This document shows, piece after piece, positions 35,669 through 44,364 of a stretch of DNA of 52,862 bases. Positions within the stretch are counted from its first letter, which is position 1; each line of letters opens with the position of its first letter. Origin of the DNA: Lachnospiraceae bacterium (GTDB lineage: Bacteria; Bacillota; Clostridia; Lachnospirales; Lachnospiraceae); contig JAFQOE010000011.1 in assembly GCA_017395635.1 (NCBI GenBank), forward strand, positions 1-52,862. Direction: 5' to 3'. Position numbers and translations under genes: made by a program. The notes under the pieces are model-generated. The model ran no database searches. It saw only the letters and a program-made list of their open reading frames with translations, and had not been told where the DNA came from.

Positions 35669-35938
35669 CTACCTCACATATGTTGCAAAATTCTCAAACA
35701 ATCTGGTCATAAACGATACAATATTGTCCATAATCCATCCACCACATAAAATCAACGTGATAAAAATGCTGATTATCTTAGGAACAAACGTTAACGTCTG
35801 CTCCTGAATCGACGTAACAGTTTGAAAAATACTGATAACCAAGCCCACCACTAACGATACTAACAACAACGGTGCAGAACATATAATAATCAACCACAAT
35901 GCTTCTCTTGCAATATCAATTACAATTGCTGTATCCAT
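35669..35938 (-). CDS. fliQ: Flagellar export apparatus protein FliQ
   Basis: This 89-residue protein has two membrane hairpins (LWLIIICSAPLLLVSLVVGL and ISIFITLILCGGWIMDNIV) and the conserved SIFQTVTSIQEQTLTFVPK between them. The length matches the family. GGAAGTG precedes the ATG. It lies 28 bp after fliP and 3 bp before fliR. Confidence 0.95.
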   Translation of the reverse strand: MDTAIVIDIAREALWLIIICSAPLLLVSLVVGLVISIFQTVTSIQEQTLTFVPKIISIFITLILCGGWIMDNIVSFMTRLFENFATYVR

Positions 35939-35966
35939 TTTTACACTTCCAATCTATATCTCATCG

Positions 35967-36833
35967 TCAGTAATTAAAACTCTTGACTAATTCACCTATT
36001 ACAAGATTCCAACCATTCGCCATAATAAATAATAAAATCTTAAACGGCATAGAAATTGTAGTTGGTGGTAACATCATCATACCCATAGCCATCAAAGTAG
36101 ACGCTACAACCATATCTATAATAATAAATGGTATATATATCAAGAATCCAATTATAAAGGATTTGCGAAGTTCTCCTAACATAAATGCCGGAATCAAGAC
36201 CGAATTCGGTATATCCGAAATCTCTGTAATAGTCTCTAATTCTGCTAAATCCAAAAAGAAGTTAATATCTTGCGTTTCCACATTATTAAACATAAAATCA
36301 CGCAATGGAGCCATACAAGCCTCCAAGCCTTCTTCCTGTGTAATCTCTCCTCTTGATAACGGCTGAACACCTTCTTGATTAATTCTTTCTAAAGTCGGAG
36401 ACATAATAAAAAGGGTTAAAAACAACGCAAGCCCTATCATTACATTATTAGGTGGCGTCGATTGTGTACCAAGTGCAGTTCGAACAAAATGAAAAACTAC
36501 AATAATTCTGGTAAACGACGTCATCATAACAACAATTGATGGAGCTAACGATATTACCGTAATAACCAATAACATCTGAAGTGTACCTGCAAGTGTTCCC
36601 TCTTCATTGGTTGTATCTACAGTAATACCTAATGTATAAGGAACATCCTTCTCCAGATTGGTTATTGCATCTTCTTCATCCACAACTGTACCATCTACAT
36701 TTCCAGTAGCATAAGCATGAAAACCCAAACACAATACAGAAAAAATGATAAAATATGCAACTATGAACTTTTTAATATGAATATGCTTTAGTAATTTTAA
36801 TAATTTTCTATTATTCTTTATCTTTTCTTTCAT
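35967..36833 (-). CDS. fliP: Flagellar export apparatus protein FliP
   Basis: This 288-residue export-channel protein has a basic N-terminus followed by a cleavable-type signal segment (FIVAYFIIFSVLCLGFHAYA). Four membrane segments follow, with VMMTSFTRIIVVFHFVRTALGTQSTPPNNV and FILMGGLRKSF-like family regions (here LGELRKSFIIGFLIYIPF). Its start lies inside the last 23 bases of fliO, so the two are coupled; no strong binding site precedes it. The mature length is close to the usual. Confidence 0.95.
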   Translation of the reverse strand: MKEKIKNNRKLLKLLKHIHIKKFIVAYFIIFSVLCLGFHAYATGNVDGTVVDEEDAITNLEKDVPYTLGITVDTTNEEGTLAGTLQMLLVITVISLAPSIVVMMTSFTRIIVVFHFVRTALGTQSTPPNNVMIGLALFLTLFIMSPTLERINQEGVQPLSRGEITQEEGLEACMAPLRDFMFNNVETQDINFFLDLAELETITEISDIPNSVLIPAFMLGELRKSFIIGFLIYIPFIIIDMVVASTLMAMGMMMLPPTTISMPFKILLFIMANGWNLVIGELVKSFNY

Positions 36834-37179
36834 TTTTCATCTTATCCAGTATACTCTTAAAATTAATTGGTTCCATCGTTGTGACTTGCTCTCTCACTTC
36901 AGACACATCTAACTCAGTTAGAAGTGTTATATTATCTTTACAAATCGCAAGCGCCAAATAGTGTTCCCCTATCTTAACAATTTGAATATATTTGTTATTA
37001 GATAGTTGGAACACTTCAATTACTTTGACATTGCTTTTTTTATTCATAATATTAGACTGAAAGCCGCCAGCAATTCTAGCTGCCAAATAAGCAAGAAAGA
37101 GGACAAAAACAAACAATAAAATCAATACAAATAATTGTCCAATACTTTCCAAACTAGCAGATGATTTTTCTAATAGCAT
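36811..37179 (-). CDS. fliO: Flagellar biosynthesis protein FliO
   Basis: This 122-residue protein has one membrane segment (LFVLILLFVFVLFLAYLAA, about 16-34) and a small cytosolic domain with KVIEVFQLSNNKYIQIVKIG, typical for FliO/FliZ. FliO assists assembly of the FliP ring. It begins one base after the cheY stop (TAA-T-ATG) and overlaps fliP at its end. Confidence 0.88.
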   Translation of the reverse strand: MLLEKSSASLESIGQLFVLILLFVFVLFLAYLAARIAGGFQSNIMNKKSNVKVIEVFQLSNNKYIQIVKIGEHYLALAICKDNITLLTELDVSEVREQVTTMEPINFKSILDKMKNERKDKE

Positions 37180-37180
37180 A

Positions 37181-37543
37181 TTACTCTACAGCCTTCTTTA
37201 CTGCCTCAAGCACACGATCTGGTTGGAAAGGTTTAACTATAAAATCTCTAGCACCTGACTGAATACTTTCAATTACCATAGCCTGTTGTCCCATAGCAGA
37301 ACACATTACTACACTAGCATTCGGATCTGCTTCTTTAATCTTCTTAAGAGCCTGAATACCATCCATCTCCGGCATAGTAATGTCCATCAAAACTAAATCC
37401 GGTTGAGTTTCTGCATACTTCTCAACAGCTTTCGCACCATTCTCCGCTTCACCAGCAATGGTGTAACCATTCTTAACTAGAATGTCCTTAATCATCATTC
37501 TCATAAATGCAGCATCATCACAAATTAAAATACTCTTTGCCAT
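37181..37543 (-). CDS. cheY: Chemotaxis response regulator CheY
   Basis: This 120-residue single-domain receiver has phospho-acceptor Asp54 (VLMDITMPEMDG), acidic pair Asp9-Asp10, Ser82 in the switch Thr/Ser position and Lys104 (VKPF). CheA-phosphorylated CheY binds FliM and FliY. GGAGAATATAAT precedes ATG 37543. It sits directly after fliY, 30 bp away, as in Bacillus and Clostridium motility operons. Confidence 0.95.
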   Translation of the reverse strand: MAKSILICDDAAFMRMMIKDILVKNGYTIAGEAENGAKAVEKYAETQPDLVLMDITMPEMDGIQALKKIKEADPNASVVMCSAMGQQAMVIESIQSGARDFIVKPFQPDRVLEAVKKAVE

Positions 37544-37573
37544 ATTATATTCTCCATTTCATAAAATACTTTA

Positions 37574-38770
37574 TTATTTGATGATATCAGATACTCTGAT
37601 ACCAAAGTTCTCTTCAATTACTACAACCTCGCCTTTTGCAACTAGTTTGCCATTCACCAATACATCGATTGGTTCACCGGCAATTCGTTCTAGCTCAATA
37701 ATCGTACCCGGTGTAAATTCCAAAATTTCTTTGATTGACTTGCTAGTTCGTCCCAACTCAACTGTTACTTCTAAAGGGACATCCATAATCAAATCAATAT
37801 TTTCTTGTTGCGTAATAGGATTAACACCCATATTAAACGGTTGAAATTGTACCGGTTGCACATTTATGTCCTGCATAGGTGGTGCATAACCATACGGCAT
37901 TCCTTGCGACATCATCGGCTGTCCCATCATCGGTTGCCCCATCATCGGTTGTCCCATTCCCATCATTGGCTGTCCCATCATTGGTTGCCCCATAGGTGGA
38001 GTTGGTGTTTCTGTTACTTGTGGCGAAGGCGTTGGCGACACTTCTTCTTGCTTAGACGTTGGTGTGGCAGGTTCCTCCGGTTCCTGACTCGACATAAATT
38101 TGGAATATAATTCTCTAGCCAAATCAATAGGATACAATTGCATGATACAACTATCTACCAAATCACCAATTTCCATCTTAAAAAATACTTTTATAAAACT
38201 AGCTTCTGCAAAAGAACCAACTTTACTTTCATCTATCTCATCCATCAAATCAACAAGCTCTGCTGAAGGTGGTGAAATATCAATCTTTTGCCCTAGCATA
38301 GATGATAACGATGTTGCCGAAGATCCCATCATCTGATTCATTGCTTCACAAATTGCACTTAAATGTAAATCCGAAAGTTCATCTACCAGATTGGTTCCAT
38401 CTCCCCCCATCATCAAATCTGTTATTACTTTAACATCATCTTCCTGAAGAATCAAGATGTTATTACCCGCAATACCTTCTCTATATGAAATTGTAATAAA
38501 AACACAAGGTTTCTGATATTCCGCTATCAACTCATCCCACGTACCAGATGATACCGTCGGAGTTGTAATGGTAACTTTTTGATTAACTAACGAATATAAC
38601 GTCGTCGCTGCAGTACCCATGCATATATTCGAAATTTCTCCGATTGCATCCCTTTCTTGTGCGGATAACAGAGCAACATCAGAGGCTGTATTCGGGGTTG
38701 CATTACTATCATCTGCATTCATATTGCCAAGCAATGCATTAATTTCTTCTTGCGATAACATTCCGTCCAT
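37574..38770 (-). CDS. fliY: Flagellar switch protein FliY (CheC-like phosphatase fused to FliN)
   Basis: This 398-residue switch protein starts with a CheY-P-binding peptide (MLSQEEINALLG, residues 4-15). A CheC-like domain (about 30-225) follows with both phosphatase sites intact: D41-E45-N48 and S138-E142-N145. A Pro/Met/Gly linker (about 230-320) has five GQPMM repeats. The C-terminal FliN/SpoA domain (about 325-398) contains DVPLEVTVELGRTSKSI. It forms part of the C-ring and can dephosphorylate CheY-P. GGAG with good spacing selects ATG 38770. It lies 4 bp after fliM. Confidence 0.95.
   Translation of the reverse strand: MDGMLSQEEINALLGNMNADDSNATPNTASDVALLSAQERDAIGEISNICMGTAATTLYSLVNQKVTITTPTVSSGTWDELIAEYQKPCVFITISYREGIAGNNILILQEDDVKVITDLMMGGDGTNLVDELSDLHLSAICEAMNQMMGSSATSLSSMLGQKIDISPPSAELVDLMDEIDESKVGSFAEASFIKVFFKMEIGDLVDSCIMQLYPIDLARELYSKFMSSQEPEEPATPTSKQEEVSPTPSPQVTETPTPPMGQPMMGQPMMGMGQPMMGQPMMGQPMMSQGMPYGYAPPMQDINVQPVQFQPFNMGVNPITQQENIDLIMDVPLEVTVELGRTSKSIKEILEFTPGTIIELERIAGEPIDVLVNGKLVAKGEVVVIEENFGIRVSDIIK
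37901..37996 (-). repeat. Short tandem GQPMM repeat in the linker of fliY
   Basis: Five copies of GQPMM with interposed Gly/Met residues lie in residues 259-290 of FliY, coded by near-identical 15-18 bp units. Such a Met/Pro/Gly-rich linker between the CheC-like and FliN domains is probably disordered, and copy number could vary by slippage. Confidence 0.8.
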
Positions 38771-38774
38771 TTCC

Positions 38775-39752
38775 CTACTCCTCTCTCATAATTTCTGTCA
38801 CTTTAACGGCATATTTATCAGCACCGGATCCTGGTAAAGCTCTGAACTTAACGATATTACCAACGTAAACATCTAACTCATCCTCAACCAACGTATCCAA
38901 TTTAATAATATCTCCAATTTGTAAATTGATAAAGTCCATAACCGAAATGCTACTTTTACCAAGTAATGCTTTAATCGGGATCTGCGCTTTATTAATCGCC
39001 ATCTCAATATAATCATTGTAAGATTCTTCGTCTTTCTCTTGCATCGTAGAGAACCAATACTTTGTATTTAACTTATCCATAATATCTTCCAATGTCATAA
39101 AAGGAAGACAAATATTCATAAGTCCCTCAACATTACCAATTGCAACACTAATAGTTACAATTGCAATCATCTCGCTTGGAGAAATGATTTGTGCAAACTG
39201 TGGGTTTGTTTCAATGCGTTCCAAACGTGGATGAATTTCAACAACATTATTCCATGGTTCACGTAACAAATCTACCAAAATCGTAAAAATTCTTTCCAAA
39301 ACACTAAGCTCTATTTCAGAAAATTCTCTTGATTTTTCTAAAGGATCTCCCAAACCTCCAAGCATTCGATCTATAATCGCAAAACCTAAATTGGATGCCA
39401 ATTCAACAATAATATTGCCATTCAACGGAGCAAAATTAACAATTCCCAATAAAACAGGATTGGATAACGCATTGGCAAACTCCGAATACGTAACTGCCTC
39501 CGAGTTCATGACATCTACTTGAACATTCTTTCGTAAATACGCAGGAAAATTACTAGAAACCAATCTTCCAAAATGCTCAAAGATAATTTCCAAAGTTCTT
39601 AAATGTTCCTTTGAGAACTTGGCAGGTCTTGCAAAATCATAATCTTTAATTTTCACTGTGGGTTCATTATCCATGTTTTCCACATCTAACTCGCCCGAAC
39701 TTAACTGTTTCAACAATGCATCAATCTCATTTTGAGACAATACATCTGCCAT
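38775..39752 (-). CDS. fliM: Flagellar motor switch protein FliM
   Basis: This 325-residue C-ring protein begins with a CheY-P-binding peptide (DVLSQNEIDALLKQLS, 3-18). A CheC-like middle domain (about 45-230) lacks the phosphatase Asn/Glu pair and has SREFSEIELSVLERIF. The C-terminal SpoA domain (about 245-325) has INLQIGDIIKLDTLVEDEL. GGAGGTGAGAAT precedes the ATG. The length fits the family. Confidence 0.96.
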   Translation of the reverse strand: MADVLSQNEIDALLKQLSSGELDVENMDNEPTVKIKDYDFARPAKFSKEHLRTLEIIFEHFGRLVSSNFPAYLRKNVQVDVMNSEAVTYSEFANALSNPVLLGIVNFAPLNGNIIVELASNLGFAIIDRMLGGLGDPLEKSREFSEIELSVLERIFTILVDLLREPWNNVVEIHPRLERIETNPQFAQIISPSEMIAIVTISVAIGNVEGLMNICLPFMTLEDIMDKLNTKYWFSTMQEKDEESYNDYIEMAINKAQIPIKALLGKSSISVMDFINLQIGDIIKLDTLVEDELDVYVGNIVKFRALPGSGADKYAVKVTEIMREE

Positions 39753-39799
39753 ATTCTCACCTCCAATAGCTTAACAATTCTAGTCAAAATGAATTAAAA

Positions 39800-40309
39800 C
39801 TATTGGGTTGTAAACTTACTAAACGATACTCTATAGATACATTGTGTTGCGTATTTCTTTTGCAAATTAGTCAAAATTTGCTTTTTAATCTTCTCTTGAG
39901 TTACTTGATCTGTTACTTCAGCATATGTGTACCCCTGAATAACATTACGTGCCTCATCAAACACAGGACCCTCTGCGCCTTGCAAAACAGTATTCAAACT
40001 TGTATAATCCTTTGAGGACATATCTAATTCCAACGTCAATCCAACTTGAACGTAATGCTTCTCCCCTGAACCATCATCTTTCAAATTGATCACCTGTGCT
40101 TCTACACTATACGTTCCAATATTTTCTAGCGATACTGTTGGTTGTGCATTACCACCTGTCAATTCAAGATTTAACACTGCGGCAATCTGTGTAATCAAAT
40201 TATTGGTTTTTTGTGCCGATGGCATACAAACGAACACCAACATAATATTCAAAACCAAATTAACAATACAAAGTGCTAATATGATTATTGTAATTAAATT
40301 CTTTTTCAT
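39800..40309 (-). CDS. fliL: Flagellar basal body-associated protein FliL
   Basis: This 169-residue protein has an N-terminal membrane segment (LITIIILALCIVNLVLNIMLVFV, about 5-27) and a periplasm-facing domain that begins near YSVEAQVINLKDDG and ends RVSFSKFTTQ. FliL surrounds stator units and aids torque. ATG 40309 follows AGAGGTG; a TTG 15 bases upstream overlaps the site. It is 11 bp after the motB stop, the usual order motA-motB-fliL-fliM. Confidence 0.85.
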   Translation of the reverse strand: MKKNLITIIILALCIVNLVLNIMLVFVCMPSAQKTNNLITQIAAVLNLELTGGNAQPTVSLENIGTYSVEAQVINLKDDGSGEKHYVQVGLTLELDMSSKDYTSLNTVLQGAEGPVFDEARNVIQGYTYAEVTDQVTQEKIKKQILTNLQKKYATQCIYRVSFSKFTTQ

Positions 40310-40320
40310 CTTTTCACCTC

Positions 40321-41253
40321 TCAATGTTGTGTATCTGAATTCAAACGATTGTATATTTTAATAGATACTCTTCTATTCTTCGCTCTGCCTTCCGCCGTTT
40401 CATTTGATGCCACCGGACGACTTTCACCATAACCAGCTACTTTAATATTCTCATCAACCAGATTCGCTTGTTCCTTAACATAATTGTAAACTTCAATCGC
40501 TCTGGCAGCTGACAAATGTCGATTACTCTCATAACGACCACTTGATATCGGAATACTATCCGTATGACCTTCAATCTCAATCACACATTCCTTGTATCGA
40601 CTCATAATCGTAGCAATCTTTTGCATGAAAACTTTTACATCATCACGAATTTCTGCTTTTCCTTCGTCAAACAAAATTGCACCGTTCAAATCCAAAGATA
40701 CATACTGTGAATTGTAGTCCATAACAACTCTGTCATCAATTTTATAAGATTCTGTCATTTCAGAAATCTCATCATACATTTCTTCTGATTGTTTCAATCC
40801 TTGTTCTTCAAATTCTTCCTTCAATTCCTGTTCAGAAATCTCAACTTGTTCAGAATTTGGATTCTTCTCCGAATTCTCAGTTATCTCTTTATCCGAATCC
40901 GACAAATCATTCTTGCCATTCTCATTCACAGCTCCAGTTGCCGACAAATCCTGATTATTACCTTCCACCTCAGAGGAAACACCAATATATTCCAAAATAG
41001 ATTCTATTCCCGGCAACTGTGTTACACCACCTGATACAATTTGTCCTTCCAAAAGCGACACAGCACCTGATTCAATAATACTAAAACTAGCTTGGTTAAA
41101 TGATGCCATAATTCGTTGAATCTTCTCTTCATCCATATTAGAACTCGCAAACAACAAAACAAAGAAACAAAGTAACAAATTCATTAAATCACTAAATGTC
41201 GCCATCCATGCCGGAGAACCTTCCTCAGGCGGTTTTTCTCTTCTTTTTGCCAT
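40321..41253 (-). CDS. motB: Flagellar stator protein MotB
   Basis: This 310-residue stator protein has a short cytosolic N-terminus, one membrane helix with the ion-carrying Asp22 (TFSDLMNLLLCFFVLLF), a long Glu/Asn/Ser-rich linker (about 65-165) and an OmpA-like peptidoglycan-binding domain (VIEIEGHTDSIPISSGRYES near 225-245). The start is 2 bp after the motA stop. The linker between helix and OmpA domain is longer than in many MotB proteins and strongly acidic. Confidence 0.95.
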   Translation of the reverse strand: MAKRREKPPEEGSPAWMATFSDLMNLLLCFFVLLFASSNMDEEKIQRIMASFNQASFSIIESGAVSLLEGQIVSGGVTQLPGIESILEYIGVSSEVEGNNQDLSATGAVNENGKNDLSDSDKEITENSEKNPNSEQVEISEQELKEEFEEQGLKQSEEMYDEISEMTESYKIDDRVVMDYNSQYVSLDLNGAILFDEGKAEIRDDVKVFMQKIATIMSRYKECVIEIEGHTDSIPISSGRYESNRHLSAARAIEVYNYVKEQANLVDENIKVAGYGESRPVASNETAEGRAKNRRVSIKIYNRLNSDTQH

Positions 41254-41255
41254 TA

Positions 41256-42038
41256 TTATTCACCGCCTTCAGATAATCCATCTCTAACACCAGGAGCTAA
41301 AAATGATTTTAGTTTTTCCTCAATAACTCTAGGATTCTCTCCTGCCTGAATGGACAACAATCCTTCTATCATAATTTCTTTTAATTGCATTTCATCATCA
41401 TTTAACGAGCCCAATTTAGTAGAAATCGGAGCACTTATCCAGTTTGCCAAAACAGAACCATAGTATGTAGTAATTAGCGCTACTGCCATATTAGGACCAA
41501 TCTTATCCGGATCCATATTCATAAGCATTAATACCAATCCAATCAACGTACCAATCATACCCCATGCAGGCCCCATTGCGCCAATCTGTTTCCAAAAACC
41601 AATATTCTTCTGGTGTCTTGAATCTGTATTAACCAATTCCGCTTCCAAAATCCCTCTTACTAATTCAGGATCCGTACCGTCTACAATTAATAAAATTCCT
41701 TTTTTCATAAACGGTTCATCCAAATTATTAGCAGATTCTTCTAATGCCAAAAGACCTTCTTTTCTAGCCACATTCGATAATTCTATAATCTGTTTAATTG
41801 TGCCAATCGTATCATTATTAGGCACCTTAAAAACTAACGCAATTGATTTAAGTCCCGCTATAAAATCCTGCATCGAACAACTCGCCAAAACAGCACCAAA
41901 GGAACCACCAAAAGTAATCAATGCTGACTTCACGTCAACAAAATATATCAAAGCTGCCGCTCCTGCCTCTCCGGTTGCCATTCCCATAATCATCAAAGCA
42001 AAAGCAGCCACCAAACCGATTATTGTTGCTATATCCAC
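41256..42038 (-). CDS. motA: Flagellar stator protein MotA
   Basis: This 260-residue proton-channel stator protein has four membrane segments. Two are near the N-terminus (IIGLVAAFALMIMGMATG and SALITFGGSFGAVLAS). Two are late (GPAWGMIGTLIGLVLMLMN and MAVALITTYYGSVLANWISA). The cytosolic loop contacts FliG. The GTG at 42038 is preferred because GAGGTG lies six bases upstream; another GTG at 42047 overlaps that site. It is the first gene after the promoter at 42156-42161. Confidence 0.95.
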   Translation of the reverse strand: MDIATIIGLVAAFALMIMGMATGEAGAAALIYFVDVKSALITFGGSFGAVLASCSMQDFIAGLKSIALVFKVPNNDTIGTIKQIIELSNVARKEGLLALEESANNLDEPFMKKGILLIVDGTDPELVRGILEAELVNTDSRHQKNIGFWKQIGAMGPAWGMIGTLIGLVLMLMNMDPDKIGPNMAVALITTYYGSVLANWISAPISTKLGSLNDDEMQLKEIMIEGLLSIQAGENPRVIEEKLKSFLAPGVRDGLSEGGE

Positions 42039-42155
42039 AATGTCCACCTCACCAATCTCAAGAAAATCAATCTATTTCGCATCCATACACCATAAGTAAC
42101 TTGCTTACTTTATTCATCATCGACACAAAAATAGTATTCTGATAATTCATGTCAT

Positions 42156-42184
42156 ATTATAGCATAAAACAGCAACATATGCTA
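42156..42184 (-). promoter_or_regulatory. Extended -10 promoter of the motA unit with inverted repeat
   Basis: TGC-TATAAT on the minus strand (TATAAT at 42161-42156) gives an extended -10; no good -35 is present. TAGCATA (42184-42178) and TATGCTA (42166-42160) form a perfect 7-bp inverted repeat spanning the spacer and ending in the -10, which a repressor could use. A leader of about 110 nt precedes motA. Confidence 0.5.
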
Positions 42185-42191
42185 CTAAAAT

Positions 42192-42383
42192 TTATGAATA
42201 ATTACTATATGTCGACCTTTTATACGAAATCACTAAATCCACAACCTCTTGTCTACTTTCTTTTACAAGTATTTTTTTTCCTGTAGTCAAAGAAATCACC
42301 GTATCCGGTGTCTCTTCTACAAATTCTATAATCTCCGCATTTACAGTAAATTTCATATCATTAAATTTTGTCAACTCAATCAT
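42192..42383 (-). CDS. flbD: FlbD/SwrD family flagellar protein
   Basis: This 63-residue protein matches the short FlbD/SwrD family by MIELTKFNDMKFTVNAEIIE and TVISLTTGKKILVKES. In Bacillus the homologue supports stator torque in swarming; that function is carried over by analogy. ATG 42383 follows GGAGG by seven bases; a longer in-frame start 24 bases upstream is rejected. It lies between flgE and motA, the usual place. Confidence 0.9.
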   Translation of the reverse strand: MIELTKFNDMKFTVNAEIIEFVEETPDTVISLTTGKKILVKESRQEVVDLVISYKRSTYSNYS

Positions 42384-42408
42384 ACTAATCCTCCTTTTTA
42401 ATAGCAAA

Positions 42409-42437
42409 GATGCACCATGCCATATGCATGATGCATC
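42409..42437 (-). other. Intercistronic hairpin between flgE and flbD
   Basis: GATGCATCATGC pairs with GCATGGTGCATC (12 positions, arms 42437-42426 and 42420-42409, one G-U pair in the minus-strand RNA) around a 5-nt loop. Only three T follow. It ends 25 nt before the flbD start codon. An RNA-stability or partial-attenuation element fits better than a full terminator. Confidence 0.5.
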
Positions 42438-42453
42438 TAATCATTTCATTCAA

Positions 42454-43854
42454 TTATCTCTTCAGATTTACAAGTTCTTCAATCAATGTATCTGACACTG
42501 TGATAATTCTCGAATTTGCCTGGAAACCTCTTTGTGTAACAATCATATCCGTAAATTCCTGCGATAAATCTACATTAGACATCTCTAATACACCTTGTGT
42601 CATCGTTTCACCAGTCGATGCAATATCTTTACCAATTCCATCAAATTCACCGGAAGCTCTTGTCTCCTTATACAGACTTCCACCAATTGCCTCTAATCCG
42701 GCCGGATTAATAAAATTTGCAACTGCAATCTGGCCTAAAAGCTTGCTGACACCATTATCATATACTCCGTATAATCTACCCTGTGTATCAATCGTAACAT
42801 CTGTCAAAGAACCTACTGTACGACCAGCGCCATCTGATGGATCTACATCTCTACCTCTATGTGTTTCTACATCACACTCTCCACTGTCAGAGAACATAGT
42901 CAAATTAGAAAAATCTACTGTTATTCCAGGAATCTGATCATCCTGATTAACAGCTGCCAAATCTCTGAAAACATCACCATAAGGCTCTCCACTAATTGGA
43001 TCCGTCTTTGGAGTAATTTCTAATAATAAAGTTTCATTCCCTATCGGACCACCAACTCCCACAAAAGCACCTGTATCAGGATTAAAACTGATTGTGTTCG
43101 ATCTTACGTCCGTTCCTCCCGGAAATGCAATGTTATATTTATCGGAAATATCAACATTGTTTTCATCTCGAATAGAATCTACCTTCACATCATATTTACC
43201 ATCTTCACCATTTGCTGTGATTTTAAATTTCACTGTATAACTATACCCTAAACTGTCATAAATAGATACTGTTGTTACAACTCCTTCTTCAGTCTGTAAT
43301 CTCGGATCTGTAGCATCAATATTACCGGTCATATATGTCTGTGACGTCAATTCAGGTGCAGCTGTTTGATTTTCTTCCGCTTCCGGTCTCAAAGCAGAAA
43401 CAGTATCTCTCTTAATTTCATTCGGATTTTCAGGATTAACCTGCCAACCCATTACATAGTCACCACTACCTGTAACAAGATTACCTGCATCATCTGTAGT
43501 AAACGCACCAACCTTAGTAAAATAATTAATACCACCACGATTAACAACGAAGAACGAACTTCCGTTAATCATCAAATCATATGGGTTATTCGTTGTCTGC
43601 GCTGATCCCGATGTCTGAGTTACTGAAACAGTTGCAACACCTGTACCCAAACCTACCTGTTGCGCATTTGTACCACCACTTCCATTAGTAGAACCGGTGG
43701 CACTTTGCGTTGTTTGATATAATACATCTTTAAATAATACTTGACTTGATTTGAAACCAACGGTATTAACGTTGGCAATATTATTACCTATTACGTCCAT
43801 TTTTGTCTGGTGTGTCTTAAGACCTGCAACACCAGAATAAAGTGATCTCATCAT
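42454..43854 (-). CDS. flgE: Flagellar hook protein FlgE
   Basis: This 466-residue hook subunit has the rod/hook N-terminal motif SLYSGVAGLKTHQTK followed by DVIGNNIANVNTVGFKSS and the matching C-terminal end VDLSQEFTDMIVTQRGFQAN. Both ends form coiled coils in the assembled hook. GGAGG lies nine bases before ATG 43854; 28 codons upstream are in frame but hold no binding site and include an FPRLTERN stretch unlike any FlgE. It overlaps no neighbour, and the TIGR02530 gene ends 76 bp upstream. Confidence 0.95.
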   Translation of the reverse strand: MMRSLYSGVAGLKTHQTKMDVIGNNIANVNTVGFKSSQVLFKDVLYQTTQSATGSTNGSGGTNAQQVGLGTGVATVSVTQTSGSAQTTNNPYDLMINGSSFFVVNRGGINYFTKVGAFTTDDAGNLVTGSGDYVMGWQVNPENPNEIKRDTVSALRPEAEENQTAAPELTSQTYMTGNIDATDPRLQTEEGVVTTVSIYDSLGYSYTVKFKITANGEDGKYDVKVDSIRDENNVDISDKYNIAFPGGTDVRSNTISFNPDTGAFVGVGGPIGNETLLLEITPKTDPISGEPYGDVFRDLAAVNQDDQIPGITVDFSNLTMFSDSGECDVETHRGRDVDPSDGAGRTVGSLTDVTIDTQGRLYGVYDNGVSKLLGQIAVANFINPAGLEAIGGSLYKETRASGEFDGIGKDIASTGETMTQGVLEMSNVDLSQEFTDMIVTQRGFQANSRIITVSDTLIEELVNLKR

Positions 43855-43930
43855 AATAAACGACCTCCTAAAATTAATTGATGTATTCCTCTCTGTCAGT
43901 CGAGGAAAAACTAGCCTCCAAAAGGTCCGG

Positions 43931-44341
43931 CTATACAATTACTGCTCCATCAATATTTGTAAATATGTTACTATCATTGCTTGATTGATCCATCGCTGTG
44001 ACTACTGTATTATTCTTGATATTAACAATAAAAGCAATGTTATCCATCATAACCAATGACTCATTAATACTCTTTTCTTTTGCTTGCATAATTCCTTTAT
44101 TCAAACGTTCCATCTGTTCGGCATCTAAATTAATGTTGCGACTGGTAAGTCTTTCGTTGGCATGCTTAGAAAACGTAACCGTTTCCGTCTGCAACTTCCG
44201 TTCATTCGCCTGTTCCAAAATCTGTTGAAAGGAATTTTCTTGCTCGCGTATCTGTGAACTTGAACTAATGCTACTACTTTTTTGCAAGTAGACATCTGCC
44301 ATTTGATCAAGAGATATGTATGAACCTTGTAAACGTTCCAT
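43931..44341 (-). CDS. Flagellar operon protein, TIGR02530 type
   Basis: This 136-residue protein lies between flgD and flgE, where Firmicutes carry a protein of the TIGR02530 family. Support comes from the C-terminal domain with TFSKHANERLTSRNINLDAE and NIAFIVNIKNNTVVTAMDQ, and from its context. It has no membrane segment and no signal peptide. It is presumed to act in hook assembly or export. AAGGGG precedes ATG 44341, 23 bp after the flgD stop. Confidence 0.85.
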   Translation of the reverse strand: MERLQGSYISLDQMADVYLQKSSSISSSSQIREQENSFQQILEQANERKLQTETVTFSKHANERLTSRNINLDAEQMERLNKGIMQAKEKSINESLVMMDNIAFIVNIKNNTVVTAMDQSSNDSNIFTNIDGAVIV

Positions 44342-44364
44342 ATAATCGCCCCTTTTCCTTAAGG

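Noticed and set aside
43886..43907. TTCCTC/GAGGAA hairpin before flgE as a terminator
   Set aside because: The stem is only 6 bp with a 10-nt loop and no T-run, and the gene continues the operon.
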